Shown piece after piece: positions 33,796 to 42,585 of a DNA stretch of 64,000 nucleotides. The position numbers were made by a program, and so were the translations under genes. Each line of letters starts with the position of its first letter. The first letter of the stretch is position 1. The stretch is from Synergistetes bacterium HGW-Synergistetes-1. Its GTDB lineage: Bacteria; Synergistota; Synergistia; Synergistales; Synergistaceae. Under the pieces are notes generated by a model. The model made no database searches. It saw only the letters and a program-made list of their open reading frames with translations, and had not been told where the DNA came from. The stretch is taken from contig PGXO01000009.1 of the NCBI GenBank assembly GCA_002839185.1, positions 1 to 64,000 of the forward strand, written 5' to 3'.

Positions 33796-35313
33796 ATGGA
33801 GCCTCGTAAACCTTCACTGGCGTTGACTCTTGCATTGTTTTTAACAGTAGCGGCAATGATCGCGGCCAGTGTCCTGGTATGGGAAGTCGATATTCACATT
33901 ACACTTATCCTTGGCGCAATGCTTACAATTGCGATCGGAGTTGCAGTTCTCAAGTATGATTACGCCACAATTGAAAAAGGCATTATTGATGGCATAATGA
34001 CAGGCATGCAGGCCTGTCTCATCCTTTATACGGTTGGCCCGCTTATCGGGACCTGGATACTAAGCGGAGTAGTACCAACCATGATTTACTACGGACTGGC
34101 TATTCTTAACCCGTCAATTTTCCTTTTTGCCACACTGCTCATATGCTCTGTCGTATCACTATCTACCGGTACATCATGGGGGACCTCAGGAACTGTCGGT
34201 ATCGCCCTTATGGGGATCGCGCTTGGTCTTGGCATCCCAGCTCCTCTCACGGCAGGCGTAGTTATTTCAGGAGCATACTTCGGCGACAAAATGTCTCCGC
34301 TCTCTGATACGACTAACCTGGCACCGGCTGTTGCCGGAACCGACCTTTTCCAGCACATCAGAGCCATGGTGTGGACCACCGGGCCAACTTACATCATCGT
34401 TGCTGTTATCACGATCGTAATCGGTTTCCGTTATGCAGGCGGAGAACTTGATGCCGCGAAGATCGCTGCCATCCAGGCACTTATGAGAGCTGAATTCTGG
34501 ATCAACCCAGTAACGCTCATTGCGCCTCTTGTTGTTATTGGACTTTCCGCTGCACGTAAACCGGCCCTGCCAAGTCTGTGGGCAGGTATCTTTGTGGCTA
34601 TTGTCATTGCCCTGGTCAATGGTTCAGGAATTGGCGAAATTTTAAATATCATGCAGTACGGCTATGTGCCCACAGTATCAGCCTCTATAGCCGGTGCAGG
34701 AGAAGATGCGGCTGCTCTGGCCAAAGTTCTTGCAGAGAGCAACATCACTGTCGCTCCAGATATTGCTCTGGAAGCAGCGAACGACATCGTTAAACTTATG
34801 GAACGCGGCGGTCTGCAGTCTATGAACTGGACGATCTCACTCATCATCTGCGCATTCACATTTGGTTTCTCTATGGATACATGCGGTTTCCTCAAGGTCA
34901 TGCTTGAAGCTATAATGAAACCTATCAAGTCAGTCGGTGGAATGGTAACGGCGACCATCCTCTCCTGCTTCGTATGCGATATTTTTCTTGGTGACCAGTA
35001 TCTGTCTATAGCGATGCCGGGAACGATGTTCAGATCTGCTTATGAGGAGAAAGGGCTCCACCCTAGGATGCTCTCACGTTCGCTCGAGGACGCAGGTACT
35101 CTCCTGTCTGTTCTTATCCCGTGGAACACTTGCGGTGCATACCATACTACGGTTCTTGGTGTGCCGACGCTTGAATATGCTCCATATGCGTTCCTGAACT
35201 ACCTCAACCCAATAGTAGCAATCCTATTGACCTACATGGGTATTGGTATTGCATGGCGCGGCAAAGAAGGCGAACCTGTAATTTCAAAGACGCGTCCTGC
35301 GAATCTGGTTTAG
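33796..35313 (+). CDS. nhaC: Na+/H+ antiporter, NhaC family
   Basis: A 505-residue polytopic protein. The central NhaC region reads STGTSWGTSGTVGIALMGIA, SGAYFGDKMSPLSDTTNLAP and AGTDLFQHIRAMVWTT; the later part has SVLIPWNTCGAYHTTVLGVP. NhaC proteins exchange Na+ for H+ or for organic ions. GGGGAG lies upstream of the ATG. It may tie proton and sodium gradients to the decarboxylase pump encoded 4-8 kb downstream. A two-helix protein gene follows 20 nt later. Confidence 0.92.
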   Translation: MEPRKPSLALTLALFLTVAAMIAASVLVWEVDIHITLILGAMLTIAIGVAVLKYDYATIEKGIIDGIMTGMQACLILYTVGPLIGTWILSGVVPTMIYYGLAILNPSIFLFATLLICSVVSLSTGTSWGTSGTVGIALMGIALGLGIPAPLTAGVVISGAYFGDKMSPLSDTTNLAPAVAGTDLFQHIRAMVWTTGPTYIIVAVITIVIGFRYAGGELDAAKIAAIQALMRAEFWINPVTLIAPLVVIGLSAARKPALPSLWAGIFVAIVIALVNGSGIGEILNIMQYGYVPTVSASIAGAGEDAAALAKVLAESNITVAPDIALEAANDIVKLMERGGLQSMNWTISLIICAFTFGFSMDTCGFLKVMLEAIMKPIKSVGGMVTATILSCFVCDIFLGDQYLSIAMPGTMFRSAYEEKGLHPRMLSRSLEDAGTLLSVLIPWNTCGAYHTTVLGVPTLEYAPYAFLNYLNPIVAILLTYMGIGIAWRGKEGEPVISKTRPANLV

Positions 35314-35333
35314 CAAGATAAGAGCAGTTTAAA

Positions 35334-35792
35334 TTGCAGGGAAAACTGCCGGAATTTGAAAATCTCCTGGTCTCAAGATCAGGAAGGACCACCAGTAACT
35401 ATAAGACCGCGACCTTTGCAGCAATAGGCATCTATCTTATAGGAGGCACTCTCTGGAGATATTATTCTCTTGGCATTACAGATAAGGTGCTGCCAAACAT
35501 CATTCTGGGTTTTGCAAGTTTCTTTGTTCTCAAGTATCAGAAGCTTGTATACTTATCCCCGATAGGAATGGTAAAGGAGACGCACACCTGGATAACCCAC
35601 CACCGAGAAGTGATGAAGTGGGAAGAAATAAAATTTATCACTTTGATGCACAAAAGGGTAGAGACCATGGTATTTCTGGAGAGGGACAGCTTAGGGTGGA
35701 AAGTGCTTTTTGAGCGGGATCAGGTGGAAGATCTCAAGAGAATTTTTAAGCAGTATATCCCGGATATTGAGATCAACGAGATAGACCGGTAG
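35334..35792 (+). CDS. Hypothetical two-helix membrane protein
   Basis: A 152-residue protein: a short polar N-terminus, two adjacent hydrophobic segments (ATFAAIGIYLIGGTLWRYYS and VLPNIILGFASFFVLKYQ), then a cytoplasmic domain rich in beta-type residues. This resembles bacterial PH-like (YdbS/DUF304) proteins in plan only; no firm family match. TTG 35334 is the first usable start and its ribosome binding site is weak. It follows nhaC by 20 nt and is closed by a strong terminator, so it is probably the second gene of the nhaC operon. Confidence 0.6.
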   Translation: MQGKLPEFENLLVSRSGRTTSNYKTATFAAIGIYLIGGTLWRYYSLGITDKVLPNIILGFASFFVLKYQKLVYLSPIGMVKETHTWITHHREVMKWEEIKFITLMHKRVETMVFLERDSLGWKVLFERDQVEDLKRIFKQYIPDIEINEIDR

Positions 35793-35804
35793 TTTCAAAC
35801 ACAG

Positions 35805-35847
35805 AAGCAGCCCCCCGATAACTAAGGTTTCGGGGGGCTGCTTTTAT
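35805..35847. terminator. Strong terminator between the nhaC operon and the flavodiiron gene
   Basis: A perfect 14-bp stem, AAGCAGCCCCCCGA/TCGGGGGGCTGCTT, with an 11-nt loop is followed by TTATCTT on the + strand. It lies between convergent genes. Confidence 0.9.
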
Positions 35848-35869
35848 CTTGCCATATAAAATCAGCTAT

Positions 35870-37081
35870 TTATTTGAAGTGTTTTTTTACCGCTTCTGCA
35901 ACATTCTTTCCAAGCAGTCTGCACTGATCGAGATCTTCCTCTGTAGGACATGATTTGACTTCGATCGAAGGCTGTATAAGGGTCCAGTCCCCGCTCTGTT
36001 CAGCAAAGAGCTGGAGTTCTGCCAGGGCGCCTTTGCTCCAGCTGTAGGAACCGCATATGCCAAGGATCCTGTTTTTCATCATTTTGTTTGAAAGGGATCT
36101 GCAAAGAGCTGCCATCGGAGGATAAAGTTCCGTATTGTATGTACAGCTGCCCAATACCAAGCCCTTGTACCTCCATATGTCCGCTACCATGAATGAAAGG
36201 TTGTCCCTTGAAACATCATGTACGAATACGTCTTTTATTCCGGCCTCTGATATCGAACGGGCGATGGCGTCGGTCATGAATTTGGTATTTCCATACATGG
36301 AACCGTATACTACCACGACTCCTTCATCGGTATCATGCCTGCTCCATTTGTCATAAAGATCTACTATGTGCTTCGGGTTAGTCCTGTGTATAGGTCCATG
36401 TGCCGGGCAGATTATTCTTGGATCGAGAGTCCGTACCTTTGCTATAGCTTTTTGAGTCGGTGAAGCGTATCTTCCGACTATGTTGGCAAAGTAACGGAGT
36501 ATTTCATATTCATAGTGGATCATATCGAGTTCGTCATCGAATATTCCGCCCTCAAGAGCGCTGAATCCACCAAAGGCGTCCGTTGAAAAGAGGACTTTTT
36601 CAGTTGTATCGTAGGTTACCATGCTCTCAGGCCAGTGTACCATCGGTATCATTGCAAAAGTCACCTTGTGGTGCCCCAGGTCCAGGACATCCCCCTCTTT
36701 GACCTCAATTATGTTTTCAGTGATATTGTAAAAGGCGTCGATCATTTCCACAGTCTTTTTGTTTCCTATGATCTTCATCTCTGGGTAGAGGTGGCGAAGC
36801 ATCCTTATGGAACCGGAGTGGTCTGGTTCCATGTGGTTTACTATTAGGTAATCTATTGTCCTTCCTGCCGGTAGGACGGAGGTGAGCCTTTCTATGTAGT
36901 CGGAAAGGTTGCCACTTTTAATAGTGTCGATTATCGCAATTTTGTCATCGTTGATCAGATAAGCGTTGTAAGATACTCCCTTTGGAAGAGTCCAGAGACC
37001 TTCGAAGAGATCGGTCTCGCGATCGTTCCCGCCTATCCAGTAGATATTTTTTGTTATTTTTATCGCTTTCTGCATAGCCAT
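35870..37081 (-). CDS. Flavodiiron protein (FprA-type oxidase/NO reductase)
   Basis: A 403-residue protein. The metallo-beta-lactamase-like half carries the di-iron ligands in NHMEPDHSGS (His83, Glu85, Asp87, His88), MVHWPESM, LFSTDAFGG and CPAHGPIH. The C-terminal half is a flavodoxin domain (VVVYGSMYGNTKFMTDAIA). It reduces O2 to water or NO to N2O, protecting an anaerobe. The ATG at 37081 abuts AGGT; the ATG two codons in (37075) may be the true start. No rubredoxin gene is next to it. The 440-nt upstream region could hold oxygen- or metal-responsive sites. Confidence 0.94.
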   Translation of the reverse strand: MAMQKAIKITKNIYWIGGNDRETDLFEGLWTLPKGVSYNAYLINDDKIAIIDTIKSGNLSDYIERLTSVLPAGRTIDYLIVNHMEPDHSGSIRMLRHLYPEMKIIGNKKTVEMIDAFYNITENIIEVKEGDVLDLGHHKVTFAMIPMVHWPESMVTYDTTEKVLFSTDAFGGFSALEGGIFDDELDMIHYEYEILRYFANIVGRYASPTQKAIAKVRTLDPRIICPAHGPIHRTNPKHIVDLYDKWSRHDTDEGVVVVYGSMYGNTKFMTDAIARSISEAGIKDVFVHDVSRDNLSFMVADIWRYKGLVLGSCTYNTELYPPMAALCRSLSNKMMKNRILGICGSYSWSKGALAELQLFAEQSGDWTLIQPSIEVKSCPTEEDLDQCRLLGKNVAEAVKKHFK

Positions 37082-37521
37082 ACCTGCCTTTCATGATTAT
37101 TTGTATTTACATGTATTTGATAATGATACAGCAACATCAAGGATAGGATAAGATAGCAAAAAATCAAACTAAAAACATTACAAATAAGACCAAGTAATAA
37201 TTTTCAAACAAGAAAGATTATTCTGACATTTCATGATGCTCATTTTTTAATCAAGGCTTAATCAATTTTTTAGCGCCTAAAAGAAGGTGAAACACTTCAC
37301 GTGAATGCAGGCTTCAAAGTATTTTACGTTTATTTACAAAAAAGCTTCCATAATCGATATATTTTTCCGTTTGATCAATATGTCTGAAATGACCTGTCAA
37401 ATGTTGCAATTTTCGTAAACCTGACTGATAATAGTACGGTGTGATTTTTTACAACCCAAATTAAGTGTGCAGGTGATCTGAAAAAAACGGTCACGAAATG
37501 TTTCATAAGGAGGCGGAGTAA
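37082..37521. other. Divergent regulatory region, flavodiiron gene / mcm operon
   Basis: This AT-rich 440-nt stretch between divergent genes has no ORF of note. It holds the mcm operon promoter and a weak repeat GTGAA-ACAC-TTCAC (37287-37300). Confidence 0.5.
37404..37432 (+). promoter_or_regulatory. Promoter of the methylmalonyl-CoA operon
   Basis: TTGCAA (37404-37409) and GATAAT (37427-37432) are 17 nt apart, 90 nt before the first start codon. Confidence 0.55.
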
Positions 37522-39201
37522 GTGTTTGACCCAAAACAGCTCCAGGAAGTGGCAGAAGGCAGCACGTGCTATGAATCATCAGTAGCTAAGACTTTGGCGA
37601 AAAACCCTGAAAGGAAGGAAAACTTCACAACAGGTGGAGGGATACCCCTCAAGAGAACATATACCCCAGAGGATCTTGAAGGTCTTGATTACTCAAAGGA
37701 CCTTGGCTTTCCAGGACAGTACCCCTATACAAGGGGAGTTCAGCCAACAATGTTCCGCGGCCGTTTCTGGACGATGCGCCAGTATGCCGGCTTTGCAACA
37801 GCAGAAGATTCCAACAGACGCTATCGTTATCTTCTGAGTCAGGGGACGACCGGTCTTTCAGTTGCATTTGACCTTCCCACCCAGATAGGATACGACTCAG
37901 ACGACCCAATGGCGATCGGAGAATGCGGAAAGGTCGGAGTAGCGATCGACAGTCTTGCTGATGCGGAGATCCTTTTTGATCAGATACCGCTCAACAAGGT
38001 CTCAACATCAATGACGATAAACGCACCTGCATCTGTCCTGCTTGCCATGTACATAGCGGTAGCAGAGAAACAGGGCACCCCGATGAATGAACTTTCAGGG
38101 ACCATCCAGAACGACATCCTGAAGGAATACATAGCCAGGGGAACATACATCTTCCCTCCCAAGCCGTCGATGAGACTCATCACGGACATCTTTGAATTCT
38201 GCAGCAACAACATACCCAAGTGGAACACGATCTCGATCTCAGGCTATCATATCAGGGAAGCCGGATCGACAGCCATACAGGAAGTTGCGTTTACTCTTGC
38301 AGACGGTATCGCTTACATTGAAGCAGCCATTAAATCGGGGCAGGATCCGAACGTTTTCGGGAAGCGCCTCTCCTTCTTCTTCAACTCGCACAACGATTTC
38401 CTCGAAGAAGTTGCGAAGTTCCGCGCTGCACGCAAGATCTGGGCGAAGATCATGAAGGAACGTTTCGGCGTAACAGACAAGGGCGCCCAGATGCTCCGCT
38501 TCCACACTCAGACAGCAGGATGCACCCTCACAGCACAGCAGGCGGAGATCAACATCGTTCGCGTAGGCATCCAGACAATGGCAGCCGTATGCGGAGGAAC
38601 ACAGTCCCTCCACACCAACAGCCTCGACGAAGCACTTGCCCTTCCGACAGACAAGTCGGTCCGCATTGCTCTCCGCACTCAGCAGATCGTAGCCTATGAA
38701 TCAGGCATCACCAACACGGTAGATCCTCTTGCAGGCAGCTACGCTGTTGAAGCTCTCACCAAAGAGATCGAAGATGGTGCCTGGGAGTACATCAACAAGA
38801 TAGATGAGATGGGCGGAATGATGACTGCTATTGAAAAAGGATATCCCCAGAAGAACATCCAGGATGCCGCATATCAGTATCAGAAGTCGATCGAATCAGG
38901 CGACCGCATTATCGTCGGCGTCAACAAATTCCAGGTCGAAGAAGACATGTCTGAACGCAAACTCCTTAAAGTTGATGCAAGCGTTGGAGTCAACCAGATA
39001 AAGAAACTCCGTGCAATGAAGGAAAACCGCGACAACGTAAAGGTCAAGGACTGCCTTGAAGCAATACTCAAGGGAGCGCAGGGCGAAGAGAACCTCATGC
39101 CCCTTATCCTTGATGCGGTCCGCCATTATGCAACAGAAGGCGAGATATGCGGAGTTCTTCGCGGAGTGTTTGGCGAATACAAGGAAAACGTGGTTCTTTA
39201 G
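37522..39201 (+). CDS. Methylmalonyl-CoA mutase, catalytic subunit
   Basis: A 559-residue TIM-barrel subunit that isomerises succinyl-CoA and R-methylmalonyl-CoA. Typical stretches are [85 protein letters not shown] and [19 protein letters not shown]. The B12 domain is absent and is encoded by the next gene, the split form common in archaea and Firmicutes. The start is GTG 37522, eight bases after GGAGG. First gene of a seven-gene operon ending with the Na+-pump beta subunit. No meaB chaperone gene is included. Confidence 0.96.
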   Translation: MFDPKQLQEVAEGSTCYESSVAKTLAKNPERKENFTTGGGIPLKRTYTPEDLEGLDYSKDLGFPGQYPYTRGVQPTMFRGRFWTMRQYAGFATAEDSNRRYRYLLSQGTTGLSVAFDLPTQIGYDSDDPMAIGECGKVGVAIDSLADAEILFDQIPLNKVSTSMTINAPASVLLAMYIAVAEKQGTPMNELSGTIQNDILKEYIARGTYIFPPKPSMRLITDIFEFCSNNIPKWNTISISGYHIREAGSTAIQEVAFTLADGIAYIEAAIKSGQDPNVFGKRLSFFFNSHNDFLEEVAKFRAARKIWAKIMKERFGVTDKGAQMLRFHTQTAGCTLTAQQAEINIVRVGIQTMAAVCGGTQSLHTNSLDEALALPTDKSVRIALRTQQIVAYESGITNTVDPLAGSYAVEALTKEIEDGAWEYINKIDEMGGMMTAIEKGYPQKNIQDAAYQYQKSIESGDRIIVGVNKFQVEEDMSERKLLKVDASVGVNQIKKLRAMKENRDNVKVKDCLEAILKGAQGEENLMPLILDAVRHYATEGEICGVLRGVFGEYKENVVL

Positions 39202-39234
39202 GATCTCTAGAGAGCTGATAAGGAGGAAAAAAAG

Positions 39235-39648
39235 ATGGACCGTAAAATTCGCGTAGTTGTTGCGAAACCTGGACTTGATGGCCATGACCGCGGCGCAAAG
39301 GTCGTTGCCAGAGCATTCAGAGACGCAGGCATGGAAGTAATATATACAGGACTTCGTCAGACCCCAGAGCAGATCGTAGCCACCGCTATCCAGGAAGATG
39401 CAGACGCCATTGGAATAAGCATTCTTTCCGGAGCTCATGAATATTGTTTCAAGACGATCATTGATCTCCTCAAAGAAAAGAATGCAAGTGATATCATAGT
39501 TTTCGGTGGAGGAGTTATCCCAGAGTCAGACTATCCTACGCTTCTGGGATTCGGAGCCGGAGCCATATTCGGTCCCGGCACACCCACAACAGAGACAATA
39601 GCCTGGCTTGAAAAGGCAGTCGCTGAAAAGAGATCGAAAGAGGCATAG
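39235..39648 (+). CDS. Methylmalonyl-CoA mutase, cobalamin-binding subunit
   Basis: A 137-residue B12-binding domain protein: AKPGLDGHDRGAKVVARAF has the DxHxxG motif whose His17 replaces the lower axial ligand of adenosylcobalamin, followed by GISILSGAH and IVFGGGVIPESD. It completes the mutase with the preceding subunit, 33 nt upstream. A GGAGG site precedes the ATG. The epimerase gene starts 3 nt after its stop. Confidence 0.96.
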   Translation: MDRKIRVVVAKPGLDGHDRGAKVVARAFRDAGMEVIYTGLRQTPEQIVATAIQEDADAIGISILSGAHEYCFKTIIDLLKEKNASDIIVFGGGVIPESDYPTLLGFGAGAIFGPGTPTTETIAWLEKAVAEKRSKEA

Positions 39649-39651
39649 GTC

Positions 39652-40053
39652 ATGAAACCAACAGTTATCGACCACATCGGAATAGCAGTAAAAAACATCG
39701 ATGAATCTCTCAAGCTCTGGGAAGCCACTCTGGGTATCAAATGTCATGGTGTGGAAGAAGTTGTCGAACAGAAGGTAAAGACAGCATTTCTGCCCCTAAA
39801 GGATACTGAAGTCGAACTTCTTGAAGCCACAAGCCCCGAAAGCCCCATAGCAAAGTTTATCGAAGCAAAGGGCGAAGGAATTCACCACATGGCTATAAGA
39901 GTAGATGACCTCGAGGCAACACTTGCGGAACTTAAGGAAAAGGGTATTCGCCTTATCGATGAAAAACCGCGCCTTGGCGCTGGCGGTGCAAAAATCGCCT
40001 TCATCCATCCCAAGGCGACCGGAGGCATTCTGCTCGAACTGAGCGAACGCTAA
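39652..40053 (+). CDS. mce: Methylmalonyl-CoA epimerase
   Basis: A 133-residue VOC-fold metalloenzyme that interconverts the S and R forms of methylmalonyl-CoA. Metal ligands are seen in [21 protein letters not shown] and the terminal Glu in GILLELSER. Length and sequence are typical. It links the decarboxylase, which acts on the S isomer, with the mutase. A long hairpin separates it from mmdA. Confidence 0.95.
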   Translation: MKPTVIDHIGIAVKNIDESLKLWEATLGIKCHGVEEVVEQKVKTAFLPLKDTEVELLEATSPESPIAKFIEAKGEGIHHMAIRVDDLEATLAELKEKGIRLIDEKPRLGAGGAKIAFIHPKATGGILLELSER

Positions 40054-40065
40054 TATAGGGTTAAG

Positions 40066-40103
40066 AAGGACCCCCGTGTTGTATATGCAGCACGGGAGTC
40101 CTT
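40066..40103 (+). other. Intra-operon hairpin between mce and mmdA
   Basis: AAGGACCCCCGTGT (40066-40079) pairs with GCACGGGAGTCCTT (40090-40103) with one mismatch. No U run follows, so it is not an intrinsic terminator; an mRNA-processing or stability element between the mutase and pump halves is more likely. Confidence 0.7.
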
Positions 40104-40150
40104 GCTAAAAAAGTACCGAAAGTTCCAGAACATCAAGGAGGTTAGTAGTA

Positions 40151-41710
40151 ATGGCGGACAAGACGATTGACGAACTGTGCGCAAGTCTCGTAGAAAAACG
40201 GGAAAAGGCCGCACAGGGCGGTGGAGCAAAGGCCATTGCCAAACAGCACGAGAAGGGCAAGATGACCGCACGTGAGCGGATCGAAGCAATTCTCGACCCA
40301 GGTAGCTTTGTTGAGATCGATGAGTTTGTTGAACACCGTTGTGTAAACTTCGGTCTTCAGGACACAGTTTTTCTCGGAGACGGCGTGGTTACCGGGTATG
40401 GAAACATTGACGGGCGTATCGTATATCTATTTAGCCAGGACTTCACAGTAATGGGCGGTTCCCTTGGCGAAATGCATGCGAAAAAGATCTGTAAAGTACT
40501 CGATCTGGCCCTTACCAACGGAGCTCCCTGCATCGGTATCAACGATTCAGGCGGCGCGCGTATCCAGGAAGCGGTAGATGCCCTTTCCGGATATGGAAAC
40601 ATATTCTTCAAGAACGTCAAGGCAAGCGGCGTTATCCCTCAGTTCTCCATAATAGCCGGTCCATGCGCAGGAGGAGCTGTTTACAGCCCTGCTCTTACCG
40701 ACTTCGTGTTTATGGTCGACAAGATCGGTATCATGCACATCACCGGTCCTCAGGTCATCAAGGCCGTAACAGGAGAAGACGTTACTTCAGAGCAGATCGG
40801 CGGAGCCAGGGCACACAACGGAACCTCGGGCTGCGCACATTTCTTCGCGAAAGATGAAGCCGAGTGCTATGCACAGGCGAGAAAAGTTCTTAGCTATCTG
40901 CCCAGCAACAATATGGAAGAGCCTCCATTCATAGAAACAGCTGATGATCCGGCAAGAATGGATCCAGCCCTTCGTGAGATGGTCCCAACCAACTCCAACA
41001 AAGGGTACGATGTCCGTGATGTCATCAAAAAGATCGTTGACAACGGAGACTTCTGCGAAGTCCAGGAAATGTATGCCCGTAACATCGTTACCGGTTTTGC
41101 GAGAGTAGGCGGAAGATCGATCGGTATCATTGCAAACCAGGCTAAATTCATGGCCGGATGCCTTGACATAGATGCTTCTGACAAAGCAAGCCGTCACATA
41201 CGCATATGCGATGCATTTAACATTCCGATCGTTACATTTGAAGACGTTCCCGGATATCTCCCCGGACTCAACCAGGAAATGGGCGGTATAATACGTCACG
41301 GAGCCAAACTGCTCTATGCTTACAGCGAAGCCACAGCCCCGAAGATCACGATAGTACTTCGCAAGGCTTACGGCGGATCATATCTTGGTATGTGCAGCAA
41401 AGACCTTGGAGCAGATGTTGTCCTTGCATGGCCGCAGGCACAGATAGCAGTCATGGGAGCCGAAGGTGCGGCGAATATCATTTTCCGTAAAGATATCGAA
41501 GCAGCAGAAGACAAAGAGGCTATGAGAGCTCAGATGATAGATGAATACAAAGAAGCCTTTGCGAACCCCTATTGCGCAGCAGCCCGCGGTTTCGTTGACA
41601 GGGTCATTCTTCCGGAAGAGACCAGGCCGGCACTTTATCAGGCTCTTGTAATGACAGAGTCTAAGTGCGAGCTTCGTCCGAAACGCAAACATGGCATCCT
41701 GCCTAACTAA
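40151..41710 (+). CDS. mmdA: Methylmalonyl-CoA decarboxylase alpha subunit (carboxyltransferase)
   Basis: A 519-residue acyl-CoA carboxyltransferase of the PccB/MmdA family. It has the N-terminal half with KGKMTARERIEAILDPGSF, INDSGGARIQEAVDALSGYG and GPCAGGAVYSPAL, and the C-terminal half with VTFEDVPGYLPGLNQEMGGI and AYGGSYLGMCSKDLGADVVL. It moves the carboxyl group from methylmalonyl-CoA to the biotin carrier, giving propionyl-CoA. Genes for delta, gamma and beta subunits follow at once, which makes the decarboxylase role more likely than propionyl-CoA carboxylase. A GGAGG site precedes the ATG. Confidence 0.95.
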   Translation: MADKTIDELCASLVEKREKAAQGGGAKAIAKQHEKGKMTARERIEAILDPGSFVEIDEFVEHRCVNFGLQDTVFLGDGVVTGYGNIDGRIVYLFSQDFTVMGGSLGEMHAKKICKVLDLALTNGAPCIGINDSGGARIQEAVDALSGYGNIFFKNVKASGVIPQFSIIAGPCAGGAVYSPALTDFVFMVDKIGIMHITGPQVIKAVTGEDVTSEQIGGARAHNGTSGCAHFFAKDEAECYAQARKVLSYLPSNNMEEPPFIETADDPARMDPALREMVPTNSNKGYDVRDVIKKIVDNGDFCEVQEMYARNIVTGFARVGGRSIGIIANQAKFMAGCLDIDASDKASRHIRICDAFNIPIVTFEDVPGYLPGLNQEMGGIIRHGAKLLYAYSEATAPKITIVLRKAYGGSYLGMCSKDLGADVVLAWPQAQIAVMGAEGAANIIFRKDIEAAEDKEAMRAQMIDEYKEAFANPYCAAARGFVDRVILPEETRPALYQALVMTESKCELRPKRKHGILPN

Positions 41711-41723
41711 GGGGGAGAATTAA

Positions 41724-42116
41724 ATGACTCAGAGCGCAGTAGCTGCCCATTTTACAGGTGTTGGCGGCGGACTTGTTATGTCTCTGATAGCTTTCAGCAT
41801 CGTGTTCATCGTCATTATGGGTCTCATGTTCATAATGATGGGAATGAAGCATGTCTGCAGAGCTATCGACGGATGCAAAAAAGCACCCGTAAGTGCACCT
41901 GCAGCACCCTCTGCACCGGCATCACCCGCTGCAAAAGCGGTAGCCGTTCCTGCAGTTGGAGATGACGGAGAACTTCTGGCCGTTATTTCAGCAGCAATTG
42001 CAGCTATGTGTGGAAGTGCAGCAAGAGTGGTATCTTTTGCCCCTGCAAAAGCCCCTGCGGGATCCAGCTGGAAATTTATTGGCAGGATCCAGAACGCTGA
42101 AGGTTTTCAGGACTAA
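41724..42116 (+). CDS. mmdD: Methylmalonyl-CoA decarboxylase delta subunit (OadG-like)
   Basis: A 130-residue protein with one N-terminal membrane helix (LVMSLIAFSIVFIVIMGLMF), an Ala/Pro-rich linker (VSAPAAPSAPASPAAKA) and a C-terminal segment ending SSWKFIGRIQNAEGFQD. The delta subunit assembles the pump by binding alpha and beta. It is twice as long as the orphan delta at 2282, which lacks the linker and C-terminal part. It starts 13 nt after mmdA. Confidence 0.9.
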   Translation: MTQSAVAAHFTGVGGGLVMSLIAFSIVFIVIMGLMFIMMGMKHVCRAIDGCKKAPVSAPAAPSAPASPAAKAVAVPAVGDDGELLAVISAAIAAMCGSAARVVSFAPAKAPAGSSWKFIGRIQNAEGFQD

Positions 42117-42156
42117 CAACAAACTTTTACATAATATTTGAGGAGGTTTTTCTCTG

Positions 42157-42549
42157 ATGGCACGCAAGTACAGAGTTACAGTAAATGGTAAGGCATACGA
42201 CGTAGATGTAGAAGAGATGGGAGCAGGAGCACCGGCAGCAGCACCTGCGCCTGCAGCAGCCCCTGCACCGGCTGCCGCCCCAGCACCCGTAGCGGCAGCA
42301 GCACCCGCAGCAGCTCCTGCACCGGTAGCCGGCGGAGCCGGTTCAATCGAAGCTCCGATGCCCGGAAAGGTACTAAAGATCCTTGTTTCGCAGGGAGCTC
42401 CCGTCACAGCCGGCCAGCTTGTTCTTATCCTTGAAGCAATGAAGATGGAGAACGAGATCTATGCGCCTACGGCAGGAACAGTCACTCAGGTTGGCTGTAA
42501 GGAAGGAGATTCTGTCAATACTGGCGATACTCTCCTCGTTATCGGTTAG
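42157..42549 (+). CDS. mmdC: Methylmalonyl-CoA decarboxylase gamma subunit (biotin carrier)
   Basis: A 130-residue biotin carboxyl carrier protein: residues 1-20 form a strand-rich start, about 24-60 a flexible Ala/Pro linker of repeating APAAAP units, and 61-130 the biotinyl domain with EAMKMENEI, biotin on Lys96. The carrier shuttles CO2 from the alpha subunit to the membrane beta subunit. AGGAGGT precedes the ATG. The low-complexity linker DNA is GC-rich and repetitive. Confidence 0.96.
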   Translation: MARKYRVTVNGKAYDVDVEEMGAGAPAAAPAPAAAPAPAAAPAPVAAAAPAAAPAPVAGGAGSIEAPMPGKVLKILVSQGAPVTAGQLVLILEAMKMENEIYAPTAGTVTQVGCKEGDSVNTGDTLLVIG

Positions 42550-42585
42550 TCTGCGTTAGCAGCACTTTCCAAGGAGGGAAATTAA

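Noticed and set aside
37119-37128. Fur-like GATAATGATA upstream of the flavodiiron gene
   Set aside because: Only about half of a 19-bp Fur box is present and the region is very AT-rich, so chance is a good explanation.
37287-37300. GTGAA-ACAC-TTCAC repeat upstream of the mcm operon
   Set aside because: Five-base arms are common by chance in a 440-nt spacer; mentioned only within the region entry.
42210-42340. Tandem repeat / CRISPR-like pattern in mmdC
   Set aside because: The repetition is the coding sequence of the Ala/Pro linker of the biotin carrier, not an array. No CRISPR array was seen anywhere in the window.
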